In this document: positions 25,527-33,034 of the stretch, one piece after another | Layout of the letters: each line of letters starts with the position of its first letter | How positions within the stretch are numbered: position 1 is the first letter of the stretch | Origin: Actinomycetes bacterium | GTDB taxonomy: Bacteria > Actinomycetota > Acidimicrobiia > Acidimicrobiales > RAAP-2 | NCBI GenBank assembly: GCA_021845725.1 | Contig: JAJZVL010000017.1 | Span: forward strand, 1 to 49,270 | DNA length: 49,270 bases | Direction of reading: 5' to 3' | Position numbers and translations under genes: made by a program | Notes under the pieces: model-generated | The model's database searches: none | The model's input: the letters and a program-made list of their open reading frames with translations, nothing else | What the model was told of the DNA's origin: nothing

Positions 25527-26495
25527 TCAGGGGAGCACCAGGACCTTCCCCACGGCACCATGCTCGACGGCGTCCTGTGCGGCGGCCACCTCGTCGAGGG
25601 AGAAGCGGTGGAGAGGGAGCAGCGACAGCGCCGAGTCCCGGACCGCACGATCGACCCAGCGGACGGCGTCAGCAAGCTCTCGGTGCGGCACGCCGTAGAG
25701 GAGCACGTAGCGGATCGTGACGTTGGCGGCCATGAGCCGTCGCGTCGGGAGCACCGGGTCCTCGGCCTCCGTGGCATAGGTGACGATCTCGGTACCGGCC
25801 CGGGACACCGCCAGGTCGAGGTCCAGGTTGGCACCGAGCGCCACCTCGATGACGCGGTCGACGGTGGGGGTGAACCGCTTGATCTCTTCGACGAAGCCGG
25901 GCCTGCGGTAGTCGACCACGAGATCGGCACCGGCGGCCGTCGCGAGCTCGGCCTTCTCCGGAGAGCTGACCGTCGTCACGACCCGAGCGCCGGCGTGCCT
26001 GGCCAGCTCGATCGCGTAGTGACCCACGGCTCCGGCACCGCCAGTGACGAGGACGGTGGTGCCGGAAAGGCGATCGGGATCTCCTCCGAGGCAGTGGGCG
26101 GCCGTGACGGCTGGGACCCCCAGGGATGCGCCGAGCTCGCCGGACGCCATGTCGGGAAGCGGCACGGCCCGTTCGGAGGGCACGACGCTGTACTGGGCGG
26201 CCGTGCCCCAGCGGTTCTGGAACGCCGCCAGGTACAGCCAGACTCGCTGACCGACTCGTCCGACGTCGACGCCCTCGCCGACGGCGTCGATGACGCCCGC
26301 GCCGTCCTGGTGGGGCACCTGGGGCTCGGAGGGCGCGCCGCCGGTCATGCCTGACCTGGTCTTCCAGTCGGTGGGGTTGACGCCGGAGTGCGTCACGTGG
26401 ACGCGGACCTCGCCAGGGCCCGGCTCGGGGGTGGGGATCTCCTCGACCGACAGGACGCCGCTGTCGCCCGTCTGGCGGTAGATGGCTGCACGCAC
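25527..26495 (-). CDS. Zinc-less MDR oxidoreductase (NADPH:quinone reductase-like)
   Basis: A 322-residue medium-chain dehydrogenase/reductase: GroES-like domain at residues 1-120 (VRVHVTHSGVNPTDWKTRSG) and a Rossmann domain with VLVTGGAGAVGHYAIELARHAGARV near residues 150-175. The zinc-binding Cys/His of alcohol dehydrogenases are absent, as in quinone oxidoreductase/crotonyl-type members. GTG at 26495 has AAGGAG six bases upstream. It follows the fused ETF gene on the same strand by 62 bp and probably shares its transcript. Substrate unknown; a link to the ETF electron pool is inference. Confidence 0.9.
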   Translation of the reverse strand: MRAAIYRQTGDSGVLSVEEIPTPEPGPGEVRVHVTHSGVNPTDWKTRSGMTGGAPSEPQVPHQDGAGVIDAVGEGVDVGRVGQRVWLYLAAFQNRWGTAAQYSVVPSERAVPLPDMASGELGASLGVPAVTAAHCLGGDPDRLSGTTVLVTGGAGAVGHYAIELARHAGARVVTTVSSPEKAELATAAGADLVVDYRRPGFVEEIKRFTPTVDRVIEVALGANLDLDLAVSRAGTEIVTYATEAEDPVLPTRRLMAANVTIRYVLLYGVPHRELADAVRWVDRAVRDSALSLLPLHRFSLDEVAAAQDAVEHGAVGKVLVLP

Positions 26496-26557
26496 GCCGC
26501 GCTCCTTTCGTTGGCCATGGTCCTCGCAGGACCGTAGTTGGCTGGGAAGCGCCGGCG

Positions 26558-28552
26558 TCAGTCGAGGTCCCCAGGCGCGACCCTGGTGCCGGGCGAGACC
26601 CGGGTGGTCCCTCGGGCGGCGGCGGCCCGTAGTTCGGCTCCGAGCAGCGGCACCACCTCGTGCCAATCGCCGACGATGCCGACGTCGGCGTGAGTGAACA
26701 CGGGAGCGCCCGGATCGGCGTTCACCGCCAGGATGGACTTCGCGCCGCGCGCGCCCACGATGTGGTTGAACGTGCCGCTCAACGCCAGTGCGACGTAGAG
26801 GCGGGGGGCGATGCTCCGGCCCGTGATCCCCACCTGGCGCGTTCGTGGCGCCCATCCCTTGTCGGTCACCTTGCGCGTCACCGCGAGCTCTGCACGAAGG
26901 ACGTCGGCCAGCGGTTCGAGGAGCTCGTACTCGTGGGGAAGCACCCCTGCACCCACCCCGATCACCACGCTCGACTGAGCCAGTGCTCCCACGTCGTCGT
27001 CCTGTCCGCGCTCGAGCGTCGTCACTCGCCCGCGCCCGTCCACGACGAGCCGGGTGCGCCGCGCTCGCGGGCCGTGCAGACGCAGGCGGGGCAGCACCCC
27101 CGGCCTCACGGTCACCAGGCGCACGGGGGACGTACAGCTGATGTCGGCCACGAGGGCTCCCGAGAACGCGGGCTTCGCCGCGACGAGCTCGCCGTCGACC
27201 AGCGCGAGGTCGATCGCGTCCCCCACGAGGCCGCAGCCCAGCGACGCAGCGGCTCGCGCGGCCACCTCGCGGCCCCATGTCGTCCCCGGCGCGAGGATCG
27301 CCCACGGCGCATTGCGGCGCGCCCAGCCCGAGAGGGCTCGTGCCACGTCCTCGGGACCCAGGGAGCCATGCGTGCGCGAGACGAGCTCCACCACGTGCTC
27401 GGCTCCGGCCGGCTCGGCGACAGGCCCCTCCTGCCGCCATGCGACGACCGTGCCTCCGAGGCCGTGTGCCAGGTCACGCGCCGCGCCGAGGAGCTCTGCC
27501 CCGATGTCGTGGTGGTGACGATCGAGGAGCACGGCGACGACGGGATGGCCGACGACAAGACGGCCGGCGACGGATCGGCCGGCGACGCCGACAGCTGCGC
27601 TCGAGCCATTGGGCAGGCCGGACGCGGGGTCGCCAGTCGCATCGGCGGTCCCGGGGTCCATCTCGCCGCCCGTTTCTCCGTGTGTTCCCGGGTCGAGGGC
27701 TCCTCGTTCCGCGAGCATGGCGACCGCCTTGGCCACCTGGGCGCCGAGGTCGCCGCTCAGGACCACCCCGGCGCGATCCGGGGTGACGAGCCGCAACGCC
27801 CCGACCGTCGTGGGGCTCCCTTCCCGGCCCCACGGGCCGGAGCCGAGCTGGTCGCCCGTGAGCAGCTCGATCCGACCCGGGTCGACCGCCCGCCGCCCCT
27901 CGGGGCCGATCTTGCACGGCGCGCAGAGACGCTCCGCCGCGGTGAGAACGGCCGGCAGCGTCGTCGCCACCTCCTCCCAGCCGTCGTCGTGCTCGAGTCG
28001 AAGCCGCAGCTGGCGCCCGTCGAGACCGAGCGCACGGACTGCGCCGGCGAAGGGGAGATCGAGCAGCTCCGCGATCTCGGGCACCACTTGCCCGGTCTCC
28101 CCGTCGATGCTGTTACGTCCGGCGAGCACGAGATCGAAGGGGCCCTCCAGCTGGATCGCTGCGGCGAGCGCTCTCGCCGTTGCCAGGCTGTCCGAGGCGG
28201 CGAAGGAGGGGTCGCAAAGGTGGACACCGCGATCGGCGCCCCAGGCGACCGCTTCCCGGAGAACCTCCTCGGCTGATGGTGGACCGAGGGTGAAGACCGT
28301 GCACGTCCCGCCTGACGCCCGTGCCAGCTCAACCCCTTTCGCGACGGCTCGCCGGCAGTACGGGTTCATCTCGAGAGGTACGCCGTTTCGGCACAGACGT
28401 CGGTCGGGGCCGAGACGGAGCTGTTCGGCCACCGGCACTTGTTTCGCGAGCACGGCTACCCGGAGCGGACCGTCGGGCTCGAGCGCACGCTGGTCGTTGG
28501 ACCTCGTTGCCTCGGGGGTCGCCCTTGGCGCCTGGACGAAGGGCGACACCAT
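26558..28552 (-). CDS. etfBA: Fused electron transfer flavoprotein, EtfB-EtfA in one chain
   Basis: A 664-residue protein joining both ETF subunits. Residues about 30-280 are EtfB: VAVLAKQVPVAEQLRL, EMNPYCRRAVAKGVELA, AGRNSIDGETGQVVPEIAELL. A Gly/Asp/Thr-rich linker (about 285-320) leads to EtfA (about 325-660), whose C-terminal FAD domain has TGRSIAPRLYVALALSG, SILAVNADPGAPVF and DVGIVGDWHEVVPLL. The usual SGGRG of EtfA reads IGVGAGV, so the FAD-contact Arg of that loop is missing. ETFs carry electrons from flavin dehydrogenases to a quinone reductase. ATG 28552 or GTG 28558 may start; the conserved fold begins 30 residues in. It sits in an operon with nfeD and an SPFH gene. Confidence 0.92.
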   Translation of the reverse strand: MVSPFVQAPRATPEATRSNDQRALEPDGPLRVAVLAKQVPVAEQLRLGPDRRLCRNGVPLEMNPYCRRAVAKGVELARASGGTCTVFTLGPPSAEEVLREAVAWGADRGVHLCDPSFAASDSLATARALAAAIQLEGPFDLVLAGRNSIDGETGQVVPEIAELLDLPFAGAVRALGLDGRQLRLRLEHDDGWEEVATTLPAVLTAAERLCAPCKIGPEGRRAVDPGRIELLTGDQLGSGPWGREGSPTTVGALRLVTPDRAGVVLSGDLGAQVAKAVAMLAERGALDPGTHGETGGEMDPGTADATGDPASGLPNGSSAAVGVAGRSVAGRLVVGHPVVAVLLDRHHHDIGAELLGAARDLAHGLGGTVVAWRQEGPVAEPAGAEHVVELVSRTHGSLGPEDVARALSGWARRNAPWAILAPGTTWGREVAARAAASLGCGLVGDAIDLALVDGELVAAKPAFSGALVADISCTSPVRLVTVRPGVLPRLRLHGPRARRTRLVVDGRGRVTTLERGQDDDVGALAQSSVVIGVGAGVLPHEYELLEPLADVLRAELAVTRKVTDKGWAPRTRQVGITGRSIAPRLYVALALSGTFNHIVGARGAKSILAVNADPGAPVFTHADVGIVGDWHEVVPLLGAELRAAAARGTTRVSPGTRVAPGDLD

Positions 28553-28616
28553 GGTCACAACCTCTACCAGGTCCGGACCCCTGCCACGTCCGAGCGTGCC
28601 GGACGTGGGCCGCCGA

Positions 28617-29519
28617 TCAGCTGGACGTGGGCTCAGGCCGAGGTCGGCGCTCGGATCCGTCCGAGCTCGAGCGCGAGGGCGTACCGAGGACGTTCATGAC
28701 CCCGCTGAGCAGGTCCATCGGCACCACGATCTTGGTGGAGGGCGCCGTGCCCACCTGCTTGAGGGTCTCGAGGTACTGCAGCTGCATGGTGTTGCGATCG
28801 AGGCCTTTGCCCACGTTGAAGATCGTCTCGAGCGCCGCCGCCAACCCCTCGGCCCGAAGGATCTGGGACTGCCGCTCACCCTCGGCGCTGAGGATGGCAG
28901 CCTGCTTGGTCCCCTCGGCCAAAGTGATCGCCGCCTGCTTCTGCCCCTGTGCCTCGGTGATCGCCGCGCGCCGGGTCCGTTCTGCGGACATCTGTCTCGT
29001 CATGGCGTCGAGCACGCCAGCAGGCGGGTTGACCTCACGGACTTCGACCGTGGTGACCTTGACCCCCCAGCGCTCGGTCACCTCGTCGAGGCGAACTCGC
29101 AGTGCCGCGTTCATCTCGTCCCGCTTGGAGAGCACGTCGTCCAGCGCCATGTCGCCGACCACGCTGCGCAGCGTGGTCGCGGCCACGTTCTGGGCGGCAG
29201 CGGCGAAGTTCTGCACCTTCAGGACGGACATCTCAGGGTCGACGACCTTGTAGAAGATGATGAAGTCGATGGAGATCGAGGCGTTGTCCTGGGTGATCGC
29301 GGTCTGACGCGGGATCTCGAGGAACTGCTCACGCAGGTCGACCCACGAGGTCCGGTCGATGACCGGGTTGACGAGCACGAGCCCCGGACCGCGGATGCCT
29401 ACCGCCCGGCCCAGACGGAAGAGGAGGAACCGCTGGTACTCCCGGACGATCTTGACGGAGAAACCGAACAAGACGAGCAGCAGGAGGACGACGACGCCAA
29501 CGACGATTCCGATGATCAC
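28617..29519 (-). CDS. SPFH/Band 7 (stomatin-like) membrane protein
   Basis: A 300-residue protein with one N-terminal TM (IIGIVVGVVVLLLLVLFG) followed by the Band 7 domain: VREYQRFLLFRLGRAVGIRG, DLREQFLEIPRQTAITQDN, VVDPEMSVLKVQNFAAAAQN, DEVTERWGVKVTTVEVREV. The coiled-coil flotillin-like stretch (AITEAQGQKQAAITLAEGTK) precedes a polar tail. These proteins assemble into rings that organise membrane proteases or microdomains. The ATG overlaps the nfeD stop by 4 bp, the well known NfeD-stomatin operon pairing. Confidence 0.95.
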   Translation of the reverse strand: MIIGIVVGVVVLLLLVLFGFSVKIVREYQRFLLFRLGRAVGIRGPGLVLVNPVIDRTSWVDLREQFLEIPRQTAITQDNASISIDFIIFYKVVDPEMSVLKVQNFAAAAQNVAATTLRSVVGDMALDDVLSKRDEMNAALRVRLDEVTERWGVKVTTVEVREVNPPAGVLDAMTRQMSAERTRRAAITEAQGQKQAAITLAEGTKQAAILSAEGERQSQILRAEGLAAALETIFNVGKGLDRNTMQLQYLETLKQVGTAPSTKIVVPMDLLSGVMNVLGTPSRSSSDGSERRPRPEPTSS

Positions 29520-30016
29520 GTGCTCGTCTCCCTACTCCCGCCCGTTTCGAGCTTGGGTGCTCCGTCGTTCGGCTCCGGTTCCGGCTCTTCGGCCCAGACC
29601 TCGAGGTGGACGCCACTGACTCTGATGACCTGCACTCGGCCGCCGGCCCGGACATGCCCGTTCACCGAGCGAGCCGACCATTGCTCACCCCGGACCGAGA
29701 CGATCCCTTCGGGCGCAAGGTCACTCAGCGCGACCCCTTCGGCTGCCTCCAGGCGTGTCGCCCGAGGGGTTCCGGCTGCTCGATGCGACAGGCCGAACCA
29801 CCCCATGACACCGACCCCGGCTGATACGACGAGATCGGCACTGAGCAGCGCCCAAAGCAGTGGGGCCGACCGCCCTGCGACAGCCATGATCACCAGCCAG
29901 ACGGCTGCGACGAGTCCGATGATGCCCGCGGCCAGGTGGCTGTGCGGGCCCGTATGAAAGCCCACCAGGAACGCCAGGACGACGAGTCCGAGCAAGATAC
30001 CGGCAATGATCCACAT
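29516..30016 (-). CDS. nfeD: NfeD-family membrane protein
   Basis: A 166-residue protein with about four N-terminal hydrophobic segments (WIIAGILLGLVVLAFLVGF and following) and a C-terminal OB-fold (ALSDLAPEGIVSVRGEQWSARS ... VQVIRVSGVHLEVW), the NfeDC domain that contacts stomatins. It is the short form without the serine-protease ClpP-like domain. GAGGAGG lies five bases before ATG 30016, excluding the longer upstream reading frame. It overlaps the SPFH gene by 4 bp and is first in a minus-strand operon continuing to the fused ETF and the MDR oxidoreductase. Confidence 0.9.
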   Translation of the reverse strand: MWIIAGILLGLVVLAFLVGFHTGPHSHLAAGIIGLVAAVWLVIMAVAGRSAPLLWALLSADLVVSAGVGVMGWFGLSHRAAGTPRATRLEAAEGVALSDLAPEGIVSVRGEQWSARSVNGHVRAGGRVQVIRVSGVHLEVWAEEPEPEPNDGAPKLETGGSRETST

Positions 30017-30045
30017 GGGCGCCTCCTCGAGGTCGCGCCGACCCC

Positions 30046-30074
30046 ATCCTATGCGCAGCCGGCGCGTCTGAAAA
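30046..30074 (-). promoter_or_regulatory. Putative promoter of the nfeD-SPFH-etfBA operon
   Basis: TTTTCA (30074-30069) and TAGGAT (30051-30046) on the minus strand are 17 bp apart; the start would be near 30039, 23 bases before the nfeD ATG. Confidence 0.5.
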
Positions 30075-30156
30075 GCGCGGCGGGCAATGAAAGTAGATGA
30101 GCACGTCGCGGCCGGCTCGGCGCTGGCCTGCCTGACGGCGGCCGAGGCGTCGGCGT

Positions 30157-30181
30157 GGCCCTGGCCTGGCCCTGGCCTGGC
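30157..30181. repeat. 11-bp tandem repeat (GGCCCTGGCCT, 2.3 copies)
   Basis: Two perfect copies plus a partial third, within the 424-bp gap between nfeD and the PIG-V-like gene (30017-30440). The rest of that gap holds the nfeD promoter and a doubtful minus-strand reading frame from 30224. Confidence 0.7.
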
Positions 30182-30440
30182 GAAGAGCTGAGCTACGGTG
30201 ACGTCGCCGCAGCCCGCCATGCTTCATCGTGCCGTGGAGCGTGGGCGGGCGCGAAGAACCAGGATGCCAAGCGACGCGAAGCAAATGGAGAGGACGAGGA
30301 GAGGACGATCCCTCGGTCGCGCCGGCTTCGCCAGAGTGACGACGTACAGGTTCGAAGCAGAGGTCCCGGGCAGTTTCCTCTCCCGGGCATGGTGGCGGTA
30401 GGGGGAGCTGGCGAGGATGCCGAGGGCGAGGGCGTAGCTG

Positions 30441-31682
30441 ATGCTGCGAGACGAGACCAGGCTGTCAACAGACCATGTGGAGCCGGCCCCGTCGCCTGCG
30501 AACGCGAGCAGCATCGTCGGCGAGATCGCGAGCCCGGCGGGCGTCGGCCCCACCGTAGTGGCCGAGGGCGGGAAGTCGCGGGAGCCTGGGTTCGTTCGTT
30601 CCCGCTATCCGGCGCTCGTCTACATCCAGACGCGCCTCGGGCTGCTGCTGCTCTCGGGTGTCGTGGCGATCGTCGCGCACCGCTCCCTTGCCACCCAGCT
30701 CTCCGCGTACGACGGCGGGTGGTACCTGAAGCTCGCCGCGCATGGCTACCCGGGCCACGTGCTCCGCACGCAGTCGACCCTCGGCTTCTTCCCTCTTTAC
30801 CCTCTGGCCATCCGAGCCCTGAGCCTCGTGGTCCGCTCGCAGCTCGTCGCCGCGGTGTGCATCGCGCTCGTAGGTGGTCTCGCTGCCACGGTGCTCGTGC
30901 ACCGTCTCGCCACGATGTGGTGGGGCGAGACGACCGGGCGGCGGGCAACCGTCGTCTTCGCACTCTTCCCCGGCTCGCTCGTGTTCTCGATGGCGTACTC
31001 CGAAGGGCTCACGCTCCCCCTGGTGCTCGGCTGCCTGCTCGCGCTCCGGTCTCGGCGCTGGGTGCTCGCGGGCATGCTTGCTTGCCTCGCTGCCGTGGTC
31101 GAGCCCGTGGCGCTCGTGCTGCCCGTCGTGGTCGCCCTGGTCGCCCTCCGAGCTGCCTGGCAGCGCCGGAGCGCAGCGCCACTCGTCGCGCCAGTCCTGT
31201 CGGTGATCGGCGTGGCCGCCTTCGCGGGGTTCCTCTGGGCGTGGACGGGCAGCCCGTTCGCTGCCTTGATCGCCCAGCACGACGGCTGGCACAACCAGAC
31301 CGTGCCGCTCGGCGTCCTCGGTCTTCCCCTCGTCCGGCACCTGCTCGGGCACCCCGCGGACATGCTCGGCTATCTCGGGACCTGGAACCTGTGGAACGGC
31401 GTCCTCGGTGCGGCGTTCCTCGTCTGGTCGCTGGTCCGCATCTGGCCGGTACGGCGTGAGCTCTCCCCCGGGGTGTTCGCCTGGCTCGTCGGGGTCGGCG
31501 CGGTGACGCTGTGGTCCGTCAAGACCCTCCCGAACGCGCGCATGCTGTTGCTGGCCTTCCCCGCCGTGCTCGTCTGGGCGAGGAGATCCTCTCAGCCGAG
31601 CTACCGGACCTTCGTCAGCTTCGAGCTCGCGGCGTTCGTGCTCATGAGCCTGCTCACGCTTTCGGGCCACATGCTGCCCTGA
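30441..31682 (+). CDS. PIG-V-like integral membrane mannosyltransferase
   Basis: Up to 413 residues with 8-10 hydrophobic segments. SAYDGGWYLKLAAHGYP followed by LGFFPLYPLAIRAL is the luminal catalytic-loop motif of PIG-V/GT76-like actinobacterial glycosyltransferases, which use polyprenyl-phosphate sugars; AYSEGLTLPLVLGCLLAL is a second family block. The acceptor is not known. The start is uncertain: ATG 30441 has a weak ribosome site, and GTG 30558 would give 374 residues, still with a complete first TM. The 39 residues in between are low in conserved character. Confidence 0.8.
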   Translation: MLRDETRLSTDHVEPAPSPANASSIVGEIASPAGVGPTVVAEGGKSREPGFVRSRYPALVYIQTRLGLLLLSGVVAIVAHRSLATQLSAYDGGWYLKLAAHGYPGHVLRTQSTLGFFPLYPLAIRALSLVVRSQLVAAVCIALVGGLAATVLVHRLATMWWGETTGRRATVVFALFPGSLVFSMAYSEGLTLPLVLGCLLALRSRRWVLAGMLACLAAVVEPVALVLPVVVALVALRAAWQRRSAAPLVAPVLSVIGVAAFAGFLWAWTGSPFAALIAQHDGWHNQTVPLGVLGLPLVRHLLGHPADMLGYLGTWNLWNGVLGAAFLVWSLVRIWPVRRELSPGVFAWLVGVGAVTLWSVKTLPNARMLLLAFPAVLVWARRSSQPSYRTFVSFELAAFVLMSLLTLSGHMLP

Positions 31683-31807
31683 GCGAGGAGCGCCGCGCCG
31701 CAGAGCGCCGCACCGCAGAGCGCCACCGAGACCGGGACGTTGGCCTCTACGGCGAACGTCCCGGTGAGGCATCCTCGCGCGAGGAATCTCGTGTGCAAGG
31801 AGGCCCC

Positions 31808-32995
31808 GTGGCTTGGGAGGAACCACAGCACGTCCCGCTACCCCCCGCCGCCCCCGATCGGCCGGTCCCGGTGGCCCCCGCCGCCCCAGAGCCGCCCACG
31901 CCGCCCGCCCGGCCGCGAGCCCTGCCGAGGATCCTGGCAGCGCTGATGGTGCTGGCAGCGGTCGGCGTCGGGGTCGGGATCGGCTACGCCGCCTTCCACG
32001 CGACACCGCCTGTGAAGATCTCGCCGCCTTCGAGCACTCCTTCGGCTGCGCCGACGACGCCGATCTCGCCGAGGGTGGCCGCCGTCGCGGCGAAGGTCGA
32101 CCCCGGGCTGGTCGACGTCGACACGACACTGTCGTACCAGGCAGCGTCGGGAGCCGGTACCGGCATGGTCGCCACCCCGTCGGGTGAAGTGCTCACGAAC
32201 AATCACGTGATCGAGGGTGAGACCTCGCTGCACGTCACCGACATCGGCAACAAGAAGACCTACACCGCCACGGTCCTGGGTTACGACGTGACCGCCGACG
32301 TCGCAGTGCTGCAGATCACGGGCGCGTCGCACCTGCGCACCGTCTCGTTCGCCAGCGCCCCAGCGAAGGTGGGGCAAGCGGTCGTCGCCATCGGCAACGC
32401 CGGGGGAAAGGGCGGTACGCCGAGCGCCGTCTCGGGAACGGTGACCAAGCTCGGCCAGACGATCACAGCCCAGGACGCGCTCTCGGGCAGGGTCGAGCAC
32501 CTGACCGGCATGATCGAGACCGACGCCCCGATCCAAGCGGGCGACTCGGGAGGCCCCCTGGTCGACGCCGCCGGGCAGGTGATCGGCATGGACACGGCGG
32601 GAAGCTCGCACTTCGCCTTCGCACAGGAGACAACGCAGGGATTCGCCATCCCGATCACGACGGTGAAGGCCATCGGCAGTCAGATCGTCAGCGGAAAGGC
32701 GTCGTCGAGCGTGCATGTGGGCCCGACCGCGTTCCTCGGGGTCGAGGTGACCAACGTCGGCACAACGGGTGCAGTCATCCTCGACGTCCTGCCGGGGACG
32801 TCAGCCACAGCGATCGGCCTTGCCCCAGGGGACACGATCGTGTCGTTCGACGGCCGGAGGGTTCGCAGTCCCACAACACTGTCCGACGTGCTCGAGGTCG
32901 AGTCCCCCGGAGCCACGATCCCCATCGGCTGGCAGAACCGGATCGGGCAGACCTTCACAACGACGGTCACGCTTCGCAGCGGTCCTCCCGCCTGA
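31808..32995 (+). CDS. Membrane-anchored HtrA/DegP-type serine protease with PDZ domain
   Basis: A 395-residue protein from GTG 31808 (AAGGAGG four bases upstream). A proline-rich cytoplasmic N-terminus leads to one TM (ILAALMVLAAVGVGVGIGY, about residues 45-65), so the protease faces the outside. The trypsin-like triad is His133 (NNHVIEG), Asp164 (TADVAVLQ) and Ser247 (QAGDSGGPL). A PDZ domain follows (residues 300-390; FLGVEVTNVG, IGLAPGDTIVSFDG, VESPGATIPI). It is an envelope quality-control protease. The reading frame extends upstream to 31511 inside the mannosyltransferase gene, but only the chosen start has a ribosome site. Confidence 0.93.
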   Translation: MAWEEPQHVPLPPAAPDRPVPVAPAAPEPPTPPARPRALPRILAALMVLAAVGVGVGIGYAAFHATPPVKISPPSSTPSAAPTTPISPRVAAVAAKVDPGLVDVDTTLSYQAASGAGTGMVATPSGEVLTNNHVIEGETSLHVTDIGNKKTYTATVLGYDVTADVAVLQITGASHLRTVSFASAPAKVGQAVVAIGNAGGKGGTPSAVSGTVTKLGQTITAQDALSGRVEHLTGMIETDAPIQAGDSGGPLVDAAGQVIGMDTAGSSHFAFAQETTQGFAIPITTVKAIGSQIVSGKASSSVHVGPTAFLGVEVTNVGTTGAVILDVLPGTSATAIGLAPGDTIVSFDGRRVRSPTTLSDVLEVESPGATIPIGWQNRIGQTFTTTVTLRSGPPA

Positions 32996-32996
32996 C

Positions 32997-33034
32997 TGCC
33001 GCGGTGAGGCTCAGGTGCCGCCGTGAGGCTCAGG
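32997..33034. repeat. 19-bp direct repeat between convergent htrA-like and ior genes
   Basis: Two tandem 19-bp units (32997-33015 and 33016-33034) that differ at one position; the core is GTGAGGCTCAGG. The second copy covers the stop codon of the minus-strand oxidoreductase. No hairpin terminator is seen between these convergent genes. Confidence 0.65.

Noticed and set aside
30224-30553. LPxTG-type surface protein anchor
   Set aside because: LPGTS is not followed directly by the membrane helix and lacks the canonical Gly; kept only as a weak finding.
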